Notes: generated by a model from the letters alone, not told the origin. Positions 1 through 12,511 are shown, counted from the first letter of the stretch. The stretch is 64,000 nucleotides of DNA from Filosporella fistucella (GCA_030077755.1 JAQJZZ010000014.1:2356001-2420000); one strand, 5' to 3'. Translations and numbers: made by a program.

Positions 1-28
1 ACTCCTTTCCTTCACTCTCATATTCACC

Positions 29-590
29 CTAGTCCTGGTTAAATTCACCCGGGCCAAACGGCATGAAATTTTGTCCGCCGTAGCCGCGTAAGACCTTTTC
101 TATATCTGCGAAGAAATTTTGCTGACCATCTTGCAAGTTACTGCGCTGTATTGGTGGTCTTCATAGGCAATGTGGGGCAGCAGTCGAGTAGCTCAGGCGG
201 GAAAAAATAAATAAGAAGCAAAGTGGTTGCAAGGCATCCCCTATGAATGATGAGAAACGAGTTTCCTTTCAATTTCTGGATCTATTTTCAATGCCTTAGG
301 AAATAGTTAGTCTGCAACTGGATCGATATCACATGCTAAGGGCAGATCATTGTGATGAATTTCCGGCCAGCTCGAATGAAAGCATGAATGCAGTGGGCAA
401 GTCTTCGCATGATTCAAGAATAATGCTCCAAAGGCTTTCAAAGGAGCTTCAGGATTATATGCAATGCTATACCACCAACTTAACCTTGCATAGTATGTCA
501 CAAGTCGCAGCACATTCTGAAATCTGATGTCGAGTACCGAAAGGGAAATCTTAATTTCATATTGCTTACAGAAACAACTCCTCAACCAAC
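29..590 (-). pseudogene. possible decayed coding relic
   Basis: No intact gene is visible. One minus-strand frame reads through stretches that look protein-like, such as ALKIDPEIERKLVSHHS near 300-245, but is broken by stops. A shifted frame from about 170 to 29 reads LQDGQQNFFADIEKVLRGYG and ends GPGEFNQD followed by TAG at 31-29. Together they suggest the tail of a degraded gene on the same strand as the neighbouring peroxidase. I do not recognise the family. It could also be chance open frames, so confidence is low. Confidence 0.25.
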
Positions 591-670
591 TCCTTTTCCC
601 ACTTCGGGTATTCTGCTACATATTCTTCCATCCCAGCGCCTCAAATCCAGCAAATGTTTCGTCTCCTCCA

Positions 671-1630
671 TTAAGGTCCCGTGACCACATACCACATCAT
701 CCCCAACGCATTTCCAAGCAAAGTGAACACCGTTCTCTTCTTTGGATTATCGAGAATAACGTCAGGAAATCTCTCCTCAGCAAACACAGCTTCCAAAACT
801 TCTTTCGTCAGAATTCCTCCCGTCTGAGCAGTGTTCATAACGCCAACAGCTTGCAACATCCTCACAAACCACAGATTCAATGAGAGTCTCGGTGCTCCCG
901 CAGCTCTGCTCTCCTTCCCTCGTCGAATAAAGGTCTTGGCCAGTGATCGCAGAGTCACTGGTCCACCTTCAGCATCATCGATCATAGCTTGAAGCATAGC
1001 AGGTTGAAAGCTATAGTTGTCGCCTTGATGAAAATCGAGTCTGGTGAAAGAAGAATCATGCTCAATAACATTGTGACGGCGAGTATCTACCAAGTCGAAA
1101 GTTCCATCTTTGCGAACCAGAGGTGGTAGACTGCTGGTGAGTGCTTTCGCAGCCAGTTTGTCCATATGAAGCACTTCCATCAAAGCATGCTCGACCATAG
1201 GAAGTGTGAGGTTTTTTCCATCGCGGGGTCTGGTAAATTGTTAGTGCGGGGTACAAATGAGATGTATTCAACACTTACAGATATCCTTGGTTTGCTAAAG
1301 CATTTAAACCTGGACACGGTCCTCGATTGACGATGTCGCCTTTAATATATGTGTGGTCTTCGGTAGCAGATTCAACAGGCTTCTCTCCTGCTTTCTGATA
1401 CCCTGAACTGAAGACGCTTTTCACGATGTTGGTTAAACTCATATACATGATGGGCAACGTGGAGAAGAATTTTCTGGGAATAGTAGACAATTCCCAATTC
1501 TGGGGAGACTTTCACAAGATATTAAAAGAAGATAACAGTCAGCGAGAAAGCCTTTCGTTCAATCGGAAGCTGCAAATTAAAAACTCACAACCAACAGGCA
1601 GGCATTGGAAACGATCATCGCCGACCTCAT
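671..1630 (-). CDS. chloroperoxidase-like heme-thiolate peroxidase (peroxidase family 2)
   Basis: Three exons (1630-1589, 1499-1279, 1229-671) give about 273 residues. The signature PCPGLNALANQGYL places the proximal heme-thiolate cysteine near residue 76, and EHDSS near 144-148 supplies the acid-base Glu with its His and Asp. The EHD form is that of chloroperoxidases rather than the EGD form of long peroxygenases. The length suits the short fungal heme-thiolate peroxidases, which use H2O2 to oxidise or halogenate organic substrates; the substrate here is unknown. The first exon starts at an ATG in good context and codes a short hydrophobic segment, so a weak signal peptide or anchor is possible. 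The 49-nt intron splits the Leu codon of GYL. The exon 1/2 junction (intron 1588-1500) is less certain than the second. The gene diverges from the alpha-dioxygenase gene beside it. Confidence 0.88.
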
Positions 1631-2144
1631 GATTTTCTCGCATGTGCAATCAGCCTCGCGCCGGCCGTGTGTCAGCATACAAGCTACACAATCCACATCT
1701 TACCCCTTTTCCCACGATAATAAATAATCCAGCGAACCAGATGACTCCGATTACTCTTGGGTGCTCCAACGTAAGCAGGGCTGTGATACAAACTGGTGAG
1801 ATGTGGCTGACATCTAAACGAGCTGAATGGACGCCGTAAGCACGGCTGTACCGATAAAGGTCCAACAACCCACAAAATGGCTGCAAGATGAGAGCTCAGC
1901 AATCTAATTAGAATGAACCTTGTATAAGGCTACCAAATTCTCCTTATCGGCCGGCACACCCGATAGTTCATGCGACGAGAATGGTGGGTTTGCTGCTGAC
2001 GGAGTAAATCGAGTCAGCAGCTGTAAGGATCACATTGCGGGACCAACACATTCTTGGACCAGATTATTATAAGGATGCGCCATGTCGAGGCAATTCTTCC
2101 CATGTAAAATATTGTAAGAATTGAGAATTATCACATTGTTCAAA
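1631..2144. promoter_or_regulatory. shared divergent promoter region
   Basis: These 514 bp separate the start codons of the peroxidase (minus) and the alpha-dioxygenase (plus) and hold no convincing open frame. Both genes must take their proximal promoters from here. I see no element that names a regulator. Confidence 0.5.
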
Positions 2145-4276
2145 ATGGATCCTCCTTCTTCAGCGCCAACATTCAAGCCAAGTCTCTTTGAAAGAGCACT
2201 CGTGGGAATTTTCCACGTCGTGAACAAATATGTTGCCTGGCATAAACTCCCAAAATTGCTCGGTGCAATGAATCTTGATGCTTTACGAATTGAACTACGA
2301 GCCAACAATCTTCATGATGGATATGCTTCTGGTACTGCGCAGGGAAATCAGACAACAGAACCAATGACCGACAAGAGATTTGAAGGTGCTAGACACTCGG
2401 ATGGAAAATTCAATTCTACGGAGCTGCCATTGTAAGTGCTTAGTCCAGAGCCCATAGATTGGATTGTTGGTGGATTTTACCTCCGCGAATCTCGAAAAAT
2501 AAACTTGCCAGAAATAGCGCAATTATTCGACACTCGAAATGAACAATGTGCAAAAGAATTGAACTGACTTAGAATAGGATGGGCTGTTCAGGCATGCGAT
2601 TCGGACGAAACTTTCCACGACATTTGACGGGGAAGCCAACAGAGGAAGAGCTATGGACACCCAACCCACGGATGCTGAGCGAGAAATTCATGACTAGGCC
2701 ACCAGGAGCCTTCACACCTGCAACAACATTGAATCTTTTGGCCGCAGCTTGGATCCAATTCCAAACTCATGATTGGTTTCACCATGATAATGTACGTTGA
2801 GGATGATGCCCCGCCAATACGTGACTTACTGACTCCTCAATAGGACGACAAATCATTCGACATCCCACTCCCAGAAGGAGACAAATGGCCTCACGGACAT
2901 ATGGAACTACCAAAGACCAAACCAGATGATATACTGCACAAATCCGATCTTAAATGCCCTGGCTACAAAAACACTAACACCGCATGGTGGGACTGCTCTC
3001 AAATCTACGGCTCGAGTGAGGGTGTCACCCAAACTCTTCGCACAACTCATGACGATGGAAAATTGTTACTCACCAAGGAAGGAAGAGAATCGTTCATACC
3101 CCGAGACGCTGCTGGAAATGTCCTGACTGGCTTCAACACCAATTGGTGGATTGGCATGGAAATGTTACACACACTGTTCGCCATGGAGCACAATTCAATT
3201 TGCGATATGCTCCGTAAAGCCTACCCAATGATGCCTGGGTAAGTAAAATCCGCACATTATGAATATTTCTGACCCCAAACAGCCATGAAGTTTTCGACAA
3301 AGCCCGCCTGATCAATTGCGCATTGATGGCAAAGATCCACACTGTGGAATGGACACCAGCAATTCTCGGCCACCCAACTCTTCAATTAGCAATGAATGCA
3401 AATTGGTGGGGGCTTGTTGGCGAGTCTCTGACAAAGCTACTGGGACGAGTTTCTAAGACTAGTGAAGCCATCAGTGGAATACCAGGCTCAGGTGTCAATC
3501 ATTTTGGTGTTCCATATACCCTAACTGAGGAATTCGTCTCAGTATACAGAATGCACTCTCTGATACCAGATAACATTGCCTTCTTCAACGCCAACGATGG
3601 AGAACACGCAGCTACTATCGCCGTGGAAGACACGATCTTCCAAAAAGCACAGCAGCCACTGGACGATGGTCTTACATTCGCAGACACTTTCTACTCCTTC
3701 GGTATCAACTACCCCGGCGCAATCACCAATTTCAATTATCCAAACTTTATGAGGAATTTGACTACACCCGATGGACTTCACTTGGATCTCGGGACTGTCG
3801 ATCTCCTTCGTGATCGTGAAAGAGGAGTCCCACGTTACAACCAATTCCGCCGTCTCCTTCGGATGCCTGCTTTCAAAACTTTTGAGGAGATGACAGGTGG
3901 CGATATTGATCTTGCAGAACAATTATCTGCCGCCTACAATGGCGACATCGAGAAAGTGGATATGTTGATTGGATCCCACAGCGAGAAACTGCCTGAAGGA
4001 TTTGGGTTCAGTGATACCGCATTCAGAATATTCATCTTGATGGCAAGCAGAAGATTGAAGAGCGACAGATTCATCGCGGGACAATGGAACAAGGAGACAT
4101 ACACCAAGGAAGGTATGCATTGGGTACAATATAATGGGATGAAAGATGTACTTGGGAGACACTTCCCTGAGCTTAGGGATACTTTGGCACAGAGTAAGAA
4201 CGTCTTTGCTCCTTGGGAGAAGATGCCTGCGAGCTCAAAGTATGGAGGGATTGAGACAAATGCGCCAAAGAAGTAG
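2145..4276 (+). CDS. alpha-dioxygenase-like fatty-acid heme dioxygenase
   Basis: Four exons (2145-2431, 2578-2791, 2844-3238, 3283-4276) join in phase to 629 residues, close to the roughly 640 of plant pathogen-inducible alpha-dioxygenases. Family marks in order: GRNFP near 105; the distal heme His in QTHDWFHH (His160); WWDCSQIYG; MEHNSICD, matching the EHNRVCD helix of cyclooxygenases; AKIHTVEWT near 315; and the catalytic Tyr with proximal His in VYRMHSLIPD (Tyr387, His390), against Tyr386 and His389 known for Arabidopsis alpha-DOX1. Such enzymes add O2 to the alpha carbon of free fatty acids, giving 2-hydroperoxy acids. No signal peptide is apparent. The start ATG follows TTCAAA; the open frame upstream lacks another ATG. 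It is an alpha-DOX type rather than a Ppo linoleate diol synthase, since no P450 domain follows. Confidence 0.92.
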
Positions 4277-4880
4277 AAGAAGTACATAAGATTTTACAGG
4301 ACCTTCTTTTAAAGGTATCAGGGGCGTTGTATGGAAAGGAACTTGTACTAGATGTTTTACTAAACTTTGAATATTTGAATCGATATCCTGAAGCCTTTTC
4401 AGGCTACATTGTGCAGTTGTGACAAACAAGAATGTGGGGTACCCGGCATCCGACAAATCTACGAGACCCCTGTGTCTTTACGTCAAGCTTTTCCGACATC
4501 AATTCAAGGTACGAAAAGAGCTTGACATGTACAAAGAAGATCACTCTTAGGAAATATGACAATTATTAAGTTCATGTTGGATATGGGGAAGTCGCTCGGA
4601 TTCTACAATAGAGTTCAGGCGTCCATACCACGGATCCCCCTATTACCTAAAATCACGTGAATCAACACTCTAGACTCCTCGCATCGTCATCGCCGAGCCA
4701 CCATCGTCATTGGTGCTAAGGACCAAGTCTCACGTCGTAAATATTGCCTCTTCTTAAACACCTCACTTCATTCTATTGTCCTTCATCTCTTCTCCAGATA
4801 TATCAAGACTCAGAAATACAGAATTCAACCAAAAAAAAGAACAGTACTTAATTCTAATAATCACTTTATTCCCCTTCAAA
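4277..4880. other. intergenic, no gene seen
   Basis: This holds the 3' flank of the dioxygenase gene and the promoter of the small secreted protein. I see no conserved coding frame or RNA gene in it. Confidence 0.5.
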
Positions 4881-5359
4881 ATGTATATCCCAACAGCTCA
4901 AAGTGTTCTCACTGCCGGTCTTGTACTAACAGGAACCCTCACAAAACGTATGTTCCCCTCATCCCTCCCAACCTCAAACCCAACACCTCTCATCCCAGAA
5001 CCCTCTATCCTGTTTCAAAGTAACCTAAACTAAGAAATCTAGCATCCACCGTCTCCTCGGGTAAAATCCTCGACTATGCAGTTGAAAAATGTCTCGACAG
5101 CGACGGAAACCAGCGTTGTTCCAAACCGTTCCTAGTCACTAAATCAACATGCTACAATATCGAATGGAAGACCGAGGGAACAGTGTCTCACACCACAGTT
5201 GAGGTCAGAGATGCTGGGAGTAATGAACTGGTTTACTATAGGGATACGAATGGAGAGTGGACGCCGGAGAAAGGAGAGTTGGTATACTTGGATTTTAAGC
5301 CCAAGGTGTGGAAGACGGGGAATGATACTGTGGAGTATGAGGTTAAGACTTGTGAGTAG
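4881..5359 (+). CDS. small secreted cysteine-containing protein
   Basis: Two exons (4881-4947, 5043-5359) give 127 residues. The first exon codes an N-terminal stretch with hydrophobic run SVLTAGLVLTGTL, which reads as a signal peptide. The donor is GTATGT and the acceptor CTAG, and phase 1 is kept. The mature part has four cysteines and a beta-rich look (VEVRDAGSNELVYYRD, YLDFKPKVWKTG), ending KTCE. I do not recognise a family. Size, secretion signal and cysteine content make it a candidate extracellular or effector-like protein, but nothing in the sequence shows a function. It follows the alpha-dioxygenase gene on the same strand, 604 bp downstream. Confidence 0.75.
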
Positions 5360-7389
5360 GGGGAGGAGATGGTAGGAGAGATATTGGGACGAGAGCGATG
5401 GGGGGATAGAGGTTCGATTCTTGGTTGTGTTATTAGAATGTGGTTGGGAGTGATAGGGAAAGGAAAATGAAATGGAATCACCTTCAAGATTTTTTAATTG
5501 CCTGTCATCCATTTTGGGCGAATTTGTCTATGTGCCGGAATGCAAGTGCTCTCTTTCCTAAATGAGATGCTCTTCAAGAGTACATTTTGAAGAATAAAAA
5601 GATGTGCGGAGGGGTAGTACTTATTCGATTGCAGAAAACTTTACATTCGCATATGTGAAACGCTATTTTAAATATACTGCAGTCACTGGAAGTCCCCAAA
5701 GTGAGCGAACGCGCGATAAAAGAGATAGATGACTCAAGATAACTCTTATTGCGATATGCGACGAAAACTTTAGTAGTTATTTATATTTGCAAATAATATT
5801 TATTATCAAATTTAGCTTATCTCAAGTATAGAAAGTATCAATTATAGGATATAAACTAGAAGGCTCCTTACTAAGATGTTCTAATAGTTCTTGTCTACGA
5901 GATATAGCAAAGCATATCGTAAAGAGAACTAGACGTAATCTATTATAAGCAACTATAATTTACCAAAGTAAGAGTGACACTTAGTGGAAAGAAAGAATGT
6001 ACGGCAGCCAGGTATAGCTTTTACAGATAATGATTATCTGCACCAGAGTGCTAGTTTGGTGAGCTATATTGAAGTTATGCTATAACTTAGCTTGTACTTT
6101 ATAGCGTGCTAAAGTTAGTACTTCTACAGACAACATCCTTCTGACCAAGAGTGCAACTCTGAAGATGTGCAACAATACATTCTTTTTGAGAGAATTTGTG
6201 GGGGGTATTGCAGCCATGATGCAATATAGTTTTGAGAAGGAAGATAGTAACTGTGAGAATGCACGTGACCAAAGCTGATTGTCCGTGGCACCTTCCACAT
6301 TTCATTGTCCCTTCTATAAGATTGTGTTCAGATGATAATTTATTCGAGTAAGAAAATTTCTTCAACGCTCCTTCCTTTTATCAACGTACGTATTAACAAA
6401 CCTGAAGACATGAGGCTCTTTAAACACATAATATCTCTCAGGAGTTCAGAATCAAATTCAACATTTATCCATATTGAACTCGATACAACCTTAGAGCCTC
6501 TGTCTCCAGCATTAAAATGCCACTCTTGCACTTCTTTAAAAGTGACCCCACTGTTGATAACAAAGTTGAGACCTCACACCTAAGCTACGATAAAAGTAAT
6601 TGTCCTTCTCAGCCACAATGACTATTGCCACCATTAGTGTGTGGCTGACAAACATACGATGTGCAACAGAATCAAGAAGAAACCTCAAAACATTCTTGGT
6701 CCAGGCTGTCTTATATGCCAACAGAAGCGCCACTGTATCTGCGAGCTTGATACTTCGGTCGCCTGTAGGGAATATCAGTATTATAGCTGACCGGAGAAGT
6801 TGATATGCAAAGAACGCAGCTTTTCTACTAGAGTATGGAAAAGGAGGTGGTGAATATACAATTTTTGATGGTAGGGACGCCTTTCAGGATATATTGATAT
6901 AGAGATTGGGCCTCGATCATTATTTCCCTGAAAACCCTAACTTAACACGGAGGACTTCAGATTGCAATTGGGCCACCGAATAAGGGCCAGAGTGCCCTTT
7001 TTTTATTTACCAAAAGTGCAGAAAGGTATGATTTGAAAATTTTATAATTAATCTGGTAAAGCGTCTGAAATTGACAGAAATGTCTAAATTGGAGAACCAG
7101 GGTTGAGATGTCACACGTGACGAGCCTGAACTAAGCTGGGATATCGGGATGACCCAACTTCCTAGACAGCTCTCATTTCCCTTAGATTTTAGGATGATAA
7201 ATTGAAAATGCCTGATATACCCGGCATGAAAGTGTCGACTTGCAACAAAAGTAAATGAAGGAGAGACTAATGCAGTAAATGACGTTGATATTGAAGTACA
7301 ACGGAAAAGTTTGTCACACTCTATCCATAATTTGCTCCTAGGACTCCAGGGCTAAAAGATCAATTATATCCATTCATCTACAGTATCTA
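5360..7389. other. AT-rich intergenic region with a possible Cys-rich relic exon
   Basis: About 5740-6070 is strongly AT-rich and rich in TA steps, the look of a sequence altered by repeat-induced point mutation, though no partner copy is visible here. Around 6640-6775 (+) a frame after a TTAG acceptor-like site reads a short Cys-rich stretch (GCLICQQKRHCICELD) before a stop. It may be the last exon of a degraded gene; I do not recognise it. The rest shows nothing I can support. Confidence 0.3.
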
Positions 7390-10309
7390 TCATAATATCG
7401 GTACATCATGCCTGCTCGGACTTATTGGGGTATCATTGAGGCTATCCCCATCACCACCCAATAGCCCAGCTTCTTCGCCCTGCGTTCCTTCTCTTGTGAG
7501 ACCTGAAACGGGAATGCCATCCGCGCCCGTCGTTCTTCTAGTCTCTTCTGCACCATTGAGAACGTACCAGACATCTTTCTTCGTCAAAATACCTTGCAAC
7601 ACGCCTCTATCACTGAATAATACATATCGTAACCCCAACTTCTGAAAATAATTTGCAGTAAGAAGGAGATTCGAGCGAGAAGGTAAAGTGAGTGGTGTTT
7701 GATCCATCCACGGTCGGAGATCCAATGTAGTACGAGGATCCGCTAGGGGTTGATGGGAGAAGAATGCTTCAGTCTCCGGGGGTAGAGAGCGTGGTGCTTG
7801 TGTTGAGGTATGTAAATTGTATTCGAGTTCCGCACGCGAAATATATCCAAGAAGTATTGCTTCCCGAGGATCTGAAATTACAGGGAAACCTCGGAATGGA
7901 TTTGTGGCGAGGACATTGGTAAGTGATTGAATGGTATGTCCCGTTGCAGTCAAGACTACCAAATCCTCAATTCGAGTCATAATCTGACTGACTGGAATAT
8001 CTGGTATTAGTTGCTCCTCGCTATTGTCGAGGAAGGGATATTCGTTGAAGTGGATCCAACTCTCATAGATCCCACGCTTTCCAAAAGCGTCACCAACCCA
8101 TTTGCTCACCATCACAGCAATCATGATTGGCAAGACGTAGGTTAGCGCTCCAGTGAGCTCAAACATGATGACAACGATTGAGACTGTCATGCGAGTTACT
8201 CCACCAAGTGCTGCAGCAGCTCCAATGATCGCGTAAGTGCCAGGGGTGACACATGGTATATCTGGTTCGCAAGAGCTGAAAGCGAAAAACGTGGGATGAT
8301 TGTGAACCCAAATTTCCATGACAATGCCGACAGCACGGCCAAGTAGGGCTCCTACTGCCATTGACGGCAAGATGATACCGGCTGGAATTTGCAGACCAAA
8401 CGTTATTACTGCTAAGAAAAATCCCAGAATGGCCGCAAATAGGAGCAGAAATATGGTTCCGACAGTTGCAGATCCAGTTTTGCAAAGACCAAATTGGTCA
8501 TCGAGGACCTTGGAACATTCTGCGAACAGAGAATACACAAGCTCAGACGACTGAGCTCGCATATAGAAGTTTGGATAATTAATCAAAGCGGTCAGTAGGG
8601 CTACTATCAGTACTTGAATAACAGGCCCAGGGAGCCATGTCGAAGCTTTCTTCCATTGTGCAACTTTCATATTGAGTTTGATGAACAAGCCACCATAAAG
8701 CCCCTCAAAAACTGTCAGCTCCAATCCAAGGGTCCGCTATGACTACTTACTCCGAATATTCCAAGAAGTGCAAATGGTATCATCTCAAAGCCATGCCAGC
8801 CTGTGCTGTAAGTTACCTGGTACAGCACAAGCTTGCCACTGCGGAAGGGATCAAAAGCTTGCAGTGTAACCGCGGCTGTCATGGCACATACAAAACTTTG
8901 CCACATAGTTTTGTCGGGGAAGTAGTAGGAGAGTTGCTGCTGCTGTTAACGCTGATCAGATTGGGAGGATGTTAATCTCACCTCCAAACTAAAGAGGACC
9001 CCTCCAATCGGAGATCCGAATGCCACAGATATCCCAGCTGCGGCAGCGGCTGACAACACCTCGCGCTTTCGAGCTATTCCCGTCAGTCACTAACATACGT
9101 AGACATCATAGCACTCTCACCTTCATTGCCATTGATGTTGCCAAATAATTTCATGAACAGATTTGCACAACAACAAGCAACGTGAACTAGTGGGCCTTCC
9201 TTACCCAGCCACATACCAGATGCAACTGCAAGGCACTATTTGGTCAGACCAATTTGTTTCAGCGTACTTTAAAACTCACCAGGCCTAGTGACTTGATGAC
9301 CAAAGTCCATGTCCCCATGAATCGTCGGATTATGAAACCTCCCAATACCGTCTTGATTTCTGGTATTCCGCTGTGTTTTGCATACAGGGCGTATTCCTTC
9401 ACAAGTATACTGGCAGTAATAGCGAAGAGAATCTATTGGTGTTAGACTGTCGATGGGAATTACGGGAGATTTACTTACTGAGAAGGAGATGAAGAAGAAA
9501 TATTCTATAAACCATTTTCCCCCGCTCGATGTAATATGTAATGCTAGGCTCCAAGGTACCCATCCTCGACATTGCGACCATGAATCATAGCCGTAGCAGC
9601 AAAAATATTTGTTCAAATAGAAATGTCCTCCATCCTCACCCGCTGAACAATACCCTCCTTTCAAGTCACCCAACCAATCAGAAACAACATCGATTGCTGC
9701 AGCAGCAACACCAGCTGCCAACCCTGTCAGAATGAGGACAACCCAGACCTGACTGGCGTCTAAAAATTGTTGAGCGTATCCAAGAAGCCCAGTAGCATTT
9801 GAATATAGCATCCGCAGACGCTGTCGTTCCTTTGTATATTCGAAGATCCAGTCGATTGCCGTCAAATCTTCATATCCAACTCTCCTACCCGGCCCCTCCA
9901 CATACCAATCCAATGTACCCGCATCTTTACTATTCCCACTATTCAGGGCATCTCGGCTTCCCGAAATTGTATTCAGGCCCAGCGACCGGCCTATGTTCAA
10001 TGTTGGAGTTCCTGTTCTTGGTGAAGGGGTAGGTTGTCGTGAGCTGGAGCCGCTCCCTGATATTGCGGCTAGGAACCGTGATCCTGCAGGTCGTTTTTGC
10101 TTGCGTTTGAACGATATAGGCTCGTCATCGTTGATTTCTAAGGGATCCTCCGAGAGCAAGGCGTGGTCTCGCGAATAGCTTGCGACAGGATCGTCATTGT
10201 CGCTGTCATGTTCAATGGCTGCAGGTTTTGGAGGACTTCGACTCGACGATGACGAACTTTCCCCTTCTAAAGGCGGAAAATACCCCGCTGATGAACTCGC
10301 CATGTTCAT
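7390..10309 (-). CDS. CLC-family chloride channel or transporter with two CBS domains
   Basis: Six exons (10309-9479, 9432-9280, 9235-9121, 9073-8982, 8936-8751, 8703-7390) sum to 896 residues. A long polar N-terminus precedes CLC motifs: [13 protein letters not shown] (about 297-309), [13 protein letters not shown] with the gating Glu near 341, and [15 protein letters not shown] (383-397). The C-terminal half carries two CBS domains, the first beginning near [14 protein letters not shown] and the second covering [19 protein letters not shown]. Such proteins move Cl- across endomembranes or the plasma membrane. The residue after SLE (398) is Gln where ClC-5-type antiporters have the proton Glu, and it lies at a CAGCAGCAG tandem acceptor. 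The 8936 choice gives LEQLSYYFP without extra residues. A second ATG at 10303 has better context than 10309, so the true start may be two residues shorter. Confidence 0.95.
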
Positions 10310-10494
10310 ACATTTGATAATGGTCGTGAGACTCTTTGTAGCATCTTTGTTTGTTAGTGCTGCTCGAACCTCAGCTCGAGGCTGAGTTGGCTGCGTTCGG
10401 CCAAGCTTCGGCCTCGCAACTGGTCGCTAAACCCAATCGAGCACCTTCATAGCCAAAAACTTCCTCTCCAAATACATCCACTCAGCATCTCAAC
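10310..10494. promoter_or_regulatory. compact divergent promoter between CLC and neurochondrin genes
   Basis: Only 185 bp separate the two start codons. The stretch includes an inverted repeat CTCAGC/GCTGAG (10370-10375 and 10381-10386, five bases between) and a direct repeat TTCGGCC (10396-10402 and 10407-10413). Either could bind a factor; none is identified. Confidence 0.45.
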
Positions 10495-12511
10495 ATGGCG
10501 AGCGTGGACATGTCGGGGCAAAACTCTGCAATGGCGTCTAGCACTTTTTCGGATGCCGCTGCTACTTTTGATAAGATGCAAGATCTGCTCAAAGCAAAGG
10601 ATGATACATCTAGATTTGTTGGTCTTGCACTTCTTAAAACAGTGCTCGACAATGCACAGCTTGGTCAAGATCCTGCCCACCTGCGCACTTTATGGGAAGC
10701 CATATCTCCAAAATTTCTGGATCGGCTTCTGAAAGCCCAAGAAAATGACAAGGTCAAGAAGTCAGAGGCCAAAGACATGGTAGACTTGGCAGTCTCGATC
10801 CTTCATACGTTCTCAAATTTACTACCTGAAGAGTCCCGAAAAGAAAAGAGACTGACTGGACGGATAGCTCCGTTACTCAAAGCTCTACTTCAGAGGTGAG
10901 GTTCACTGTTCTATGTAAATTTCCTTCATCTGACATCATAGTAGTACACCAGACACTACCAAACTCATCCTTCAGACTTTGACCACCATTGTCAGCCAGA
11001 CTGAGGGATCGTTGGAAATGCTAGTGGTTGAGGACTTGAGTCCCTTAGTCGAGCTGGCCAGCCAAGACCCTCTCGTACTGGACATTCTTACCTTTATGTG
11101 GATAAATGGGTCTACCATGAACACAAAATTTAGCACTGTCAAGGATAGCATCAACAAGATCATGCCGCTATTAATTGTCAACTTCAAAAATACAGATGCG
11201 GTCACTTTTATTACCTTCGCTGGAAGCTTGCTCCCAAAGCTTGAGCCAGAGGCTCTTCCACAAAGCCCAAAATGGCTTGATCCCGTAATATCAATTCTCC
11301 GGAAGCTCATATACAGCAAGCCTACAGCTGCAGGTCGAGCCGCTTATACACAGCTAGCGGCAGCTTTGCTACAGGCCTATCCAGCGACCAGCCCGAATGT
11401 TCTCTTCAAAGATGACACGCCTGACGGGTCGGATAGCAAGCCATTCTCCTATTTGTTTGTTAATTTACTACTCATCGATATTCGCTCGTCTTTCCCTTCA
11501 TTACTTTCAAAACTGAATAGTTCTGAGTATCCTGCTATATCTTCAAGATTAGCATCGGCCTTTGATGTCATATCCAGCTTTATTGGCTTTCTGGTTCGCA
11601 GTCTTGATGAGGAGGTGAATACCACAGGCTTCAGTATGGCGCCGGATCTCTTGTTAAAATTACGGAAAGATATTGCGGAAACGGTATCTCTTACAATAGA
11701 GTACTTGCGGGACCGGTGGGACGCGTCCGTTGCTGGAGCCTCTGGTCTTCATCCAGATGCAATAAGTGGAACTTCGGCAACTTCTGAAGGAACACGACTG
11801 ACATTGACATGGGAGTCAATGAAGGACAATGTGAGTGCAGATCCTCTAATTCTGGCTGGGATTAGAGTAATTGCAATTTGGATTCGCGAAGACGACAACG
11901 AGAATTTACGCAACGAAACTGCCGGCCTCATGGATATGCTGGTCGCGTTATACAAGCTGAGTTCTCAAGAGGGTCTGGACTTTCGATTTCCAATCCTGCT
12001 TGCTTTGGAGGGTATTATGATTACAGAAGTGGGAGTTGATGGATTTCTTGGCCAAAATGGTTGGGAAGTAGTGTTCAATGATCTTCAATCCATCCTTAAG
12101 AGTACATCAGACCAGCAGATGGTGCAGAGTTCATTCACGTCAGGTGAGGCTGGGAGAGGTCTGCAGGCTATTCGTGTTCTTCTCGCCGTTGTTGACCACG
12201 ATTCTACACCATTTCCACACGAAGATTGGATGATGGCAGTAAAAATAACTTCCGCAATCAAAGTACACTCTATAACGCCACCTCTCATTCTCGAATTCCA
12301 GATTGGAATGTTACAACTCTCGACAGCTCTTCTTTCCAAGGCGGCCGGAGGTATGACGAAGAGATATATTACCAGCTATCCAGCTCTCGCTGGCCTTGTA
12401 CAACAATTGAAGAGTTTGGTACATAATATGGACGATGAGAATGAAGCGGCAGAGTTGGATGGGTTGTTGGAGGACGTGTCGTTGGACTTGGGTAATCTAC
12501 GGCAAGGATAA
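10495..12511 (+). CDS. neurochondrin-family protein
   Basis: Two exons (10495-10895 and 10942-12511) give about 656 residues. The protein is an all-helical armadillo-like repeat type throughout, with leucine-rich helices such as FVGLALLKTVLDNAQLG near the N-terminus. No transmembrane or catalytic motif is visible. The match to the neurochondrin family (Pfam Neurochondrin) is by overall look of the N-terminal region and length. In fungi the molecular role is not established. The intron acceptor is TAGTAG, so either 10942 or 10945 could start exon 2, differing by one Ser. The gene is divergent from the CLC gene. Confidence 0.8.

Noticed and set aside
671..5359. Secondary-metabolite cluster
   Set aside because: There is no backbone synthase (PKS, NRPS, terpene cyclase) in or near the oxidase pair within the window.
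7390..10309. Two or more separate genes in the CLC region
   Set aside because: All pieces join through short GT-AG introns in phase and carry CLC motifs in the right order.
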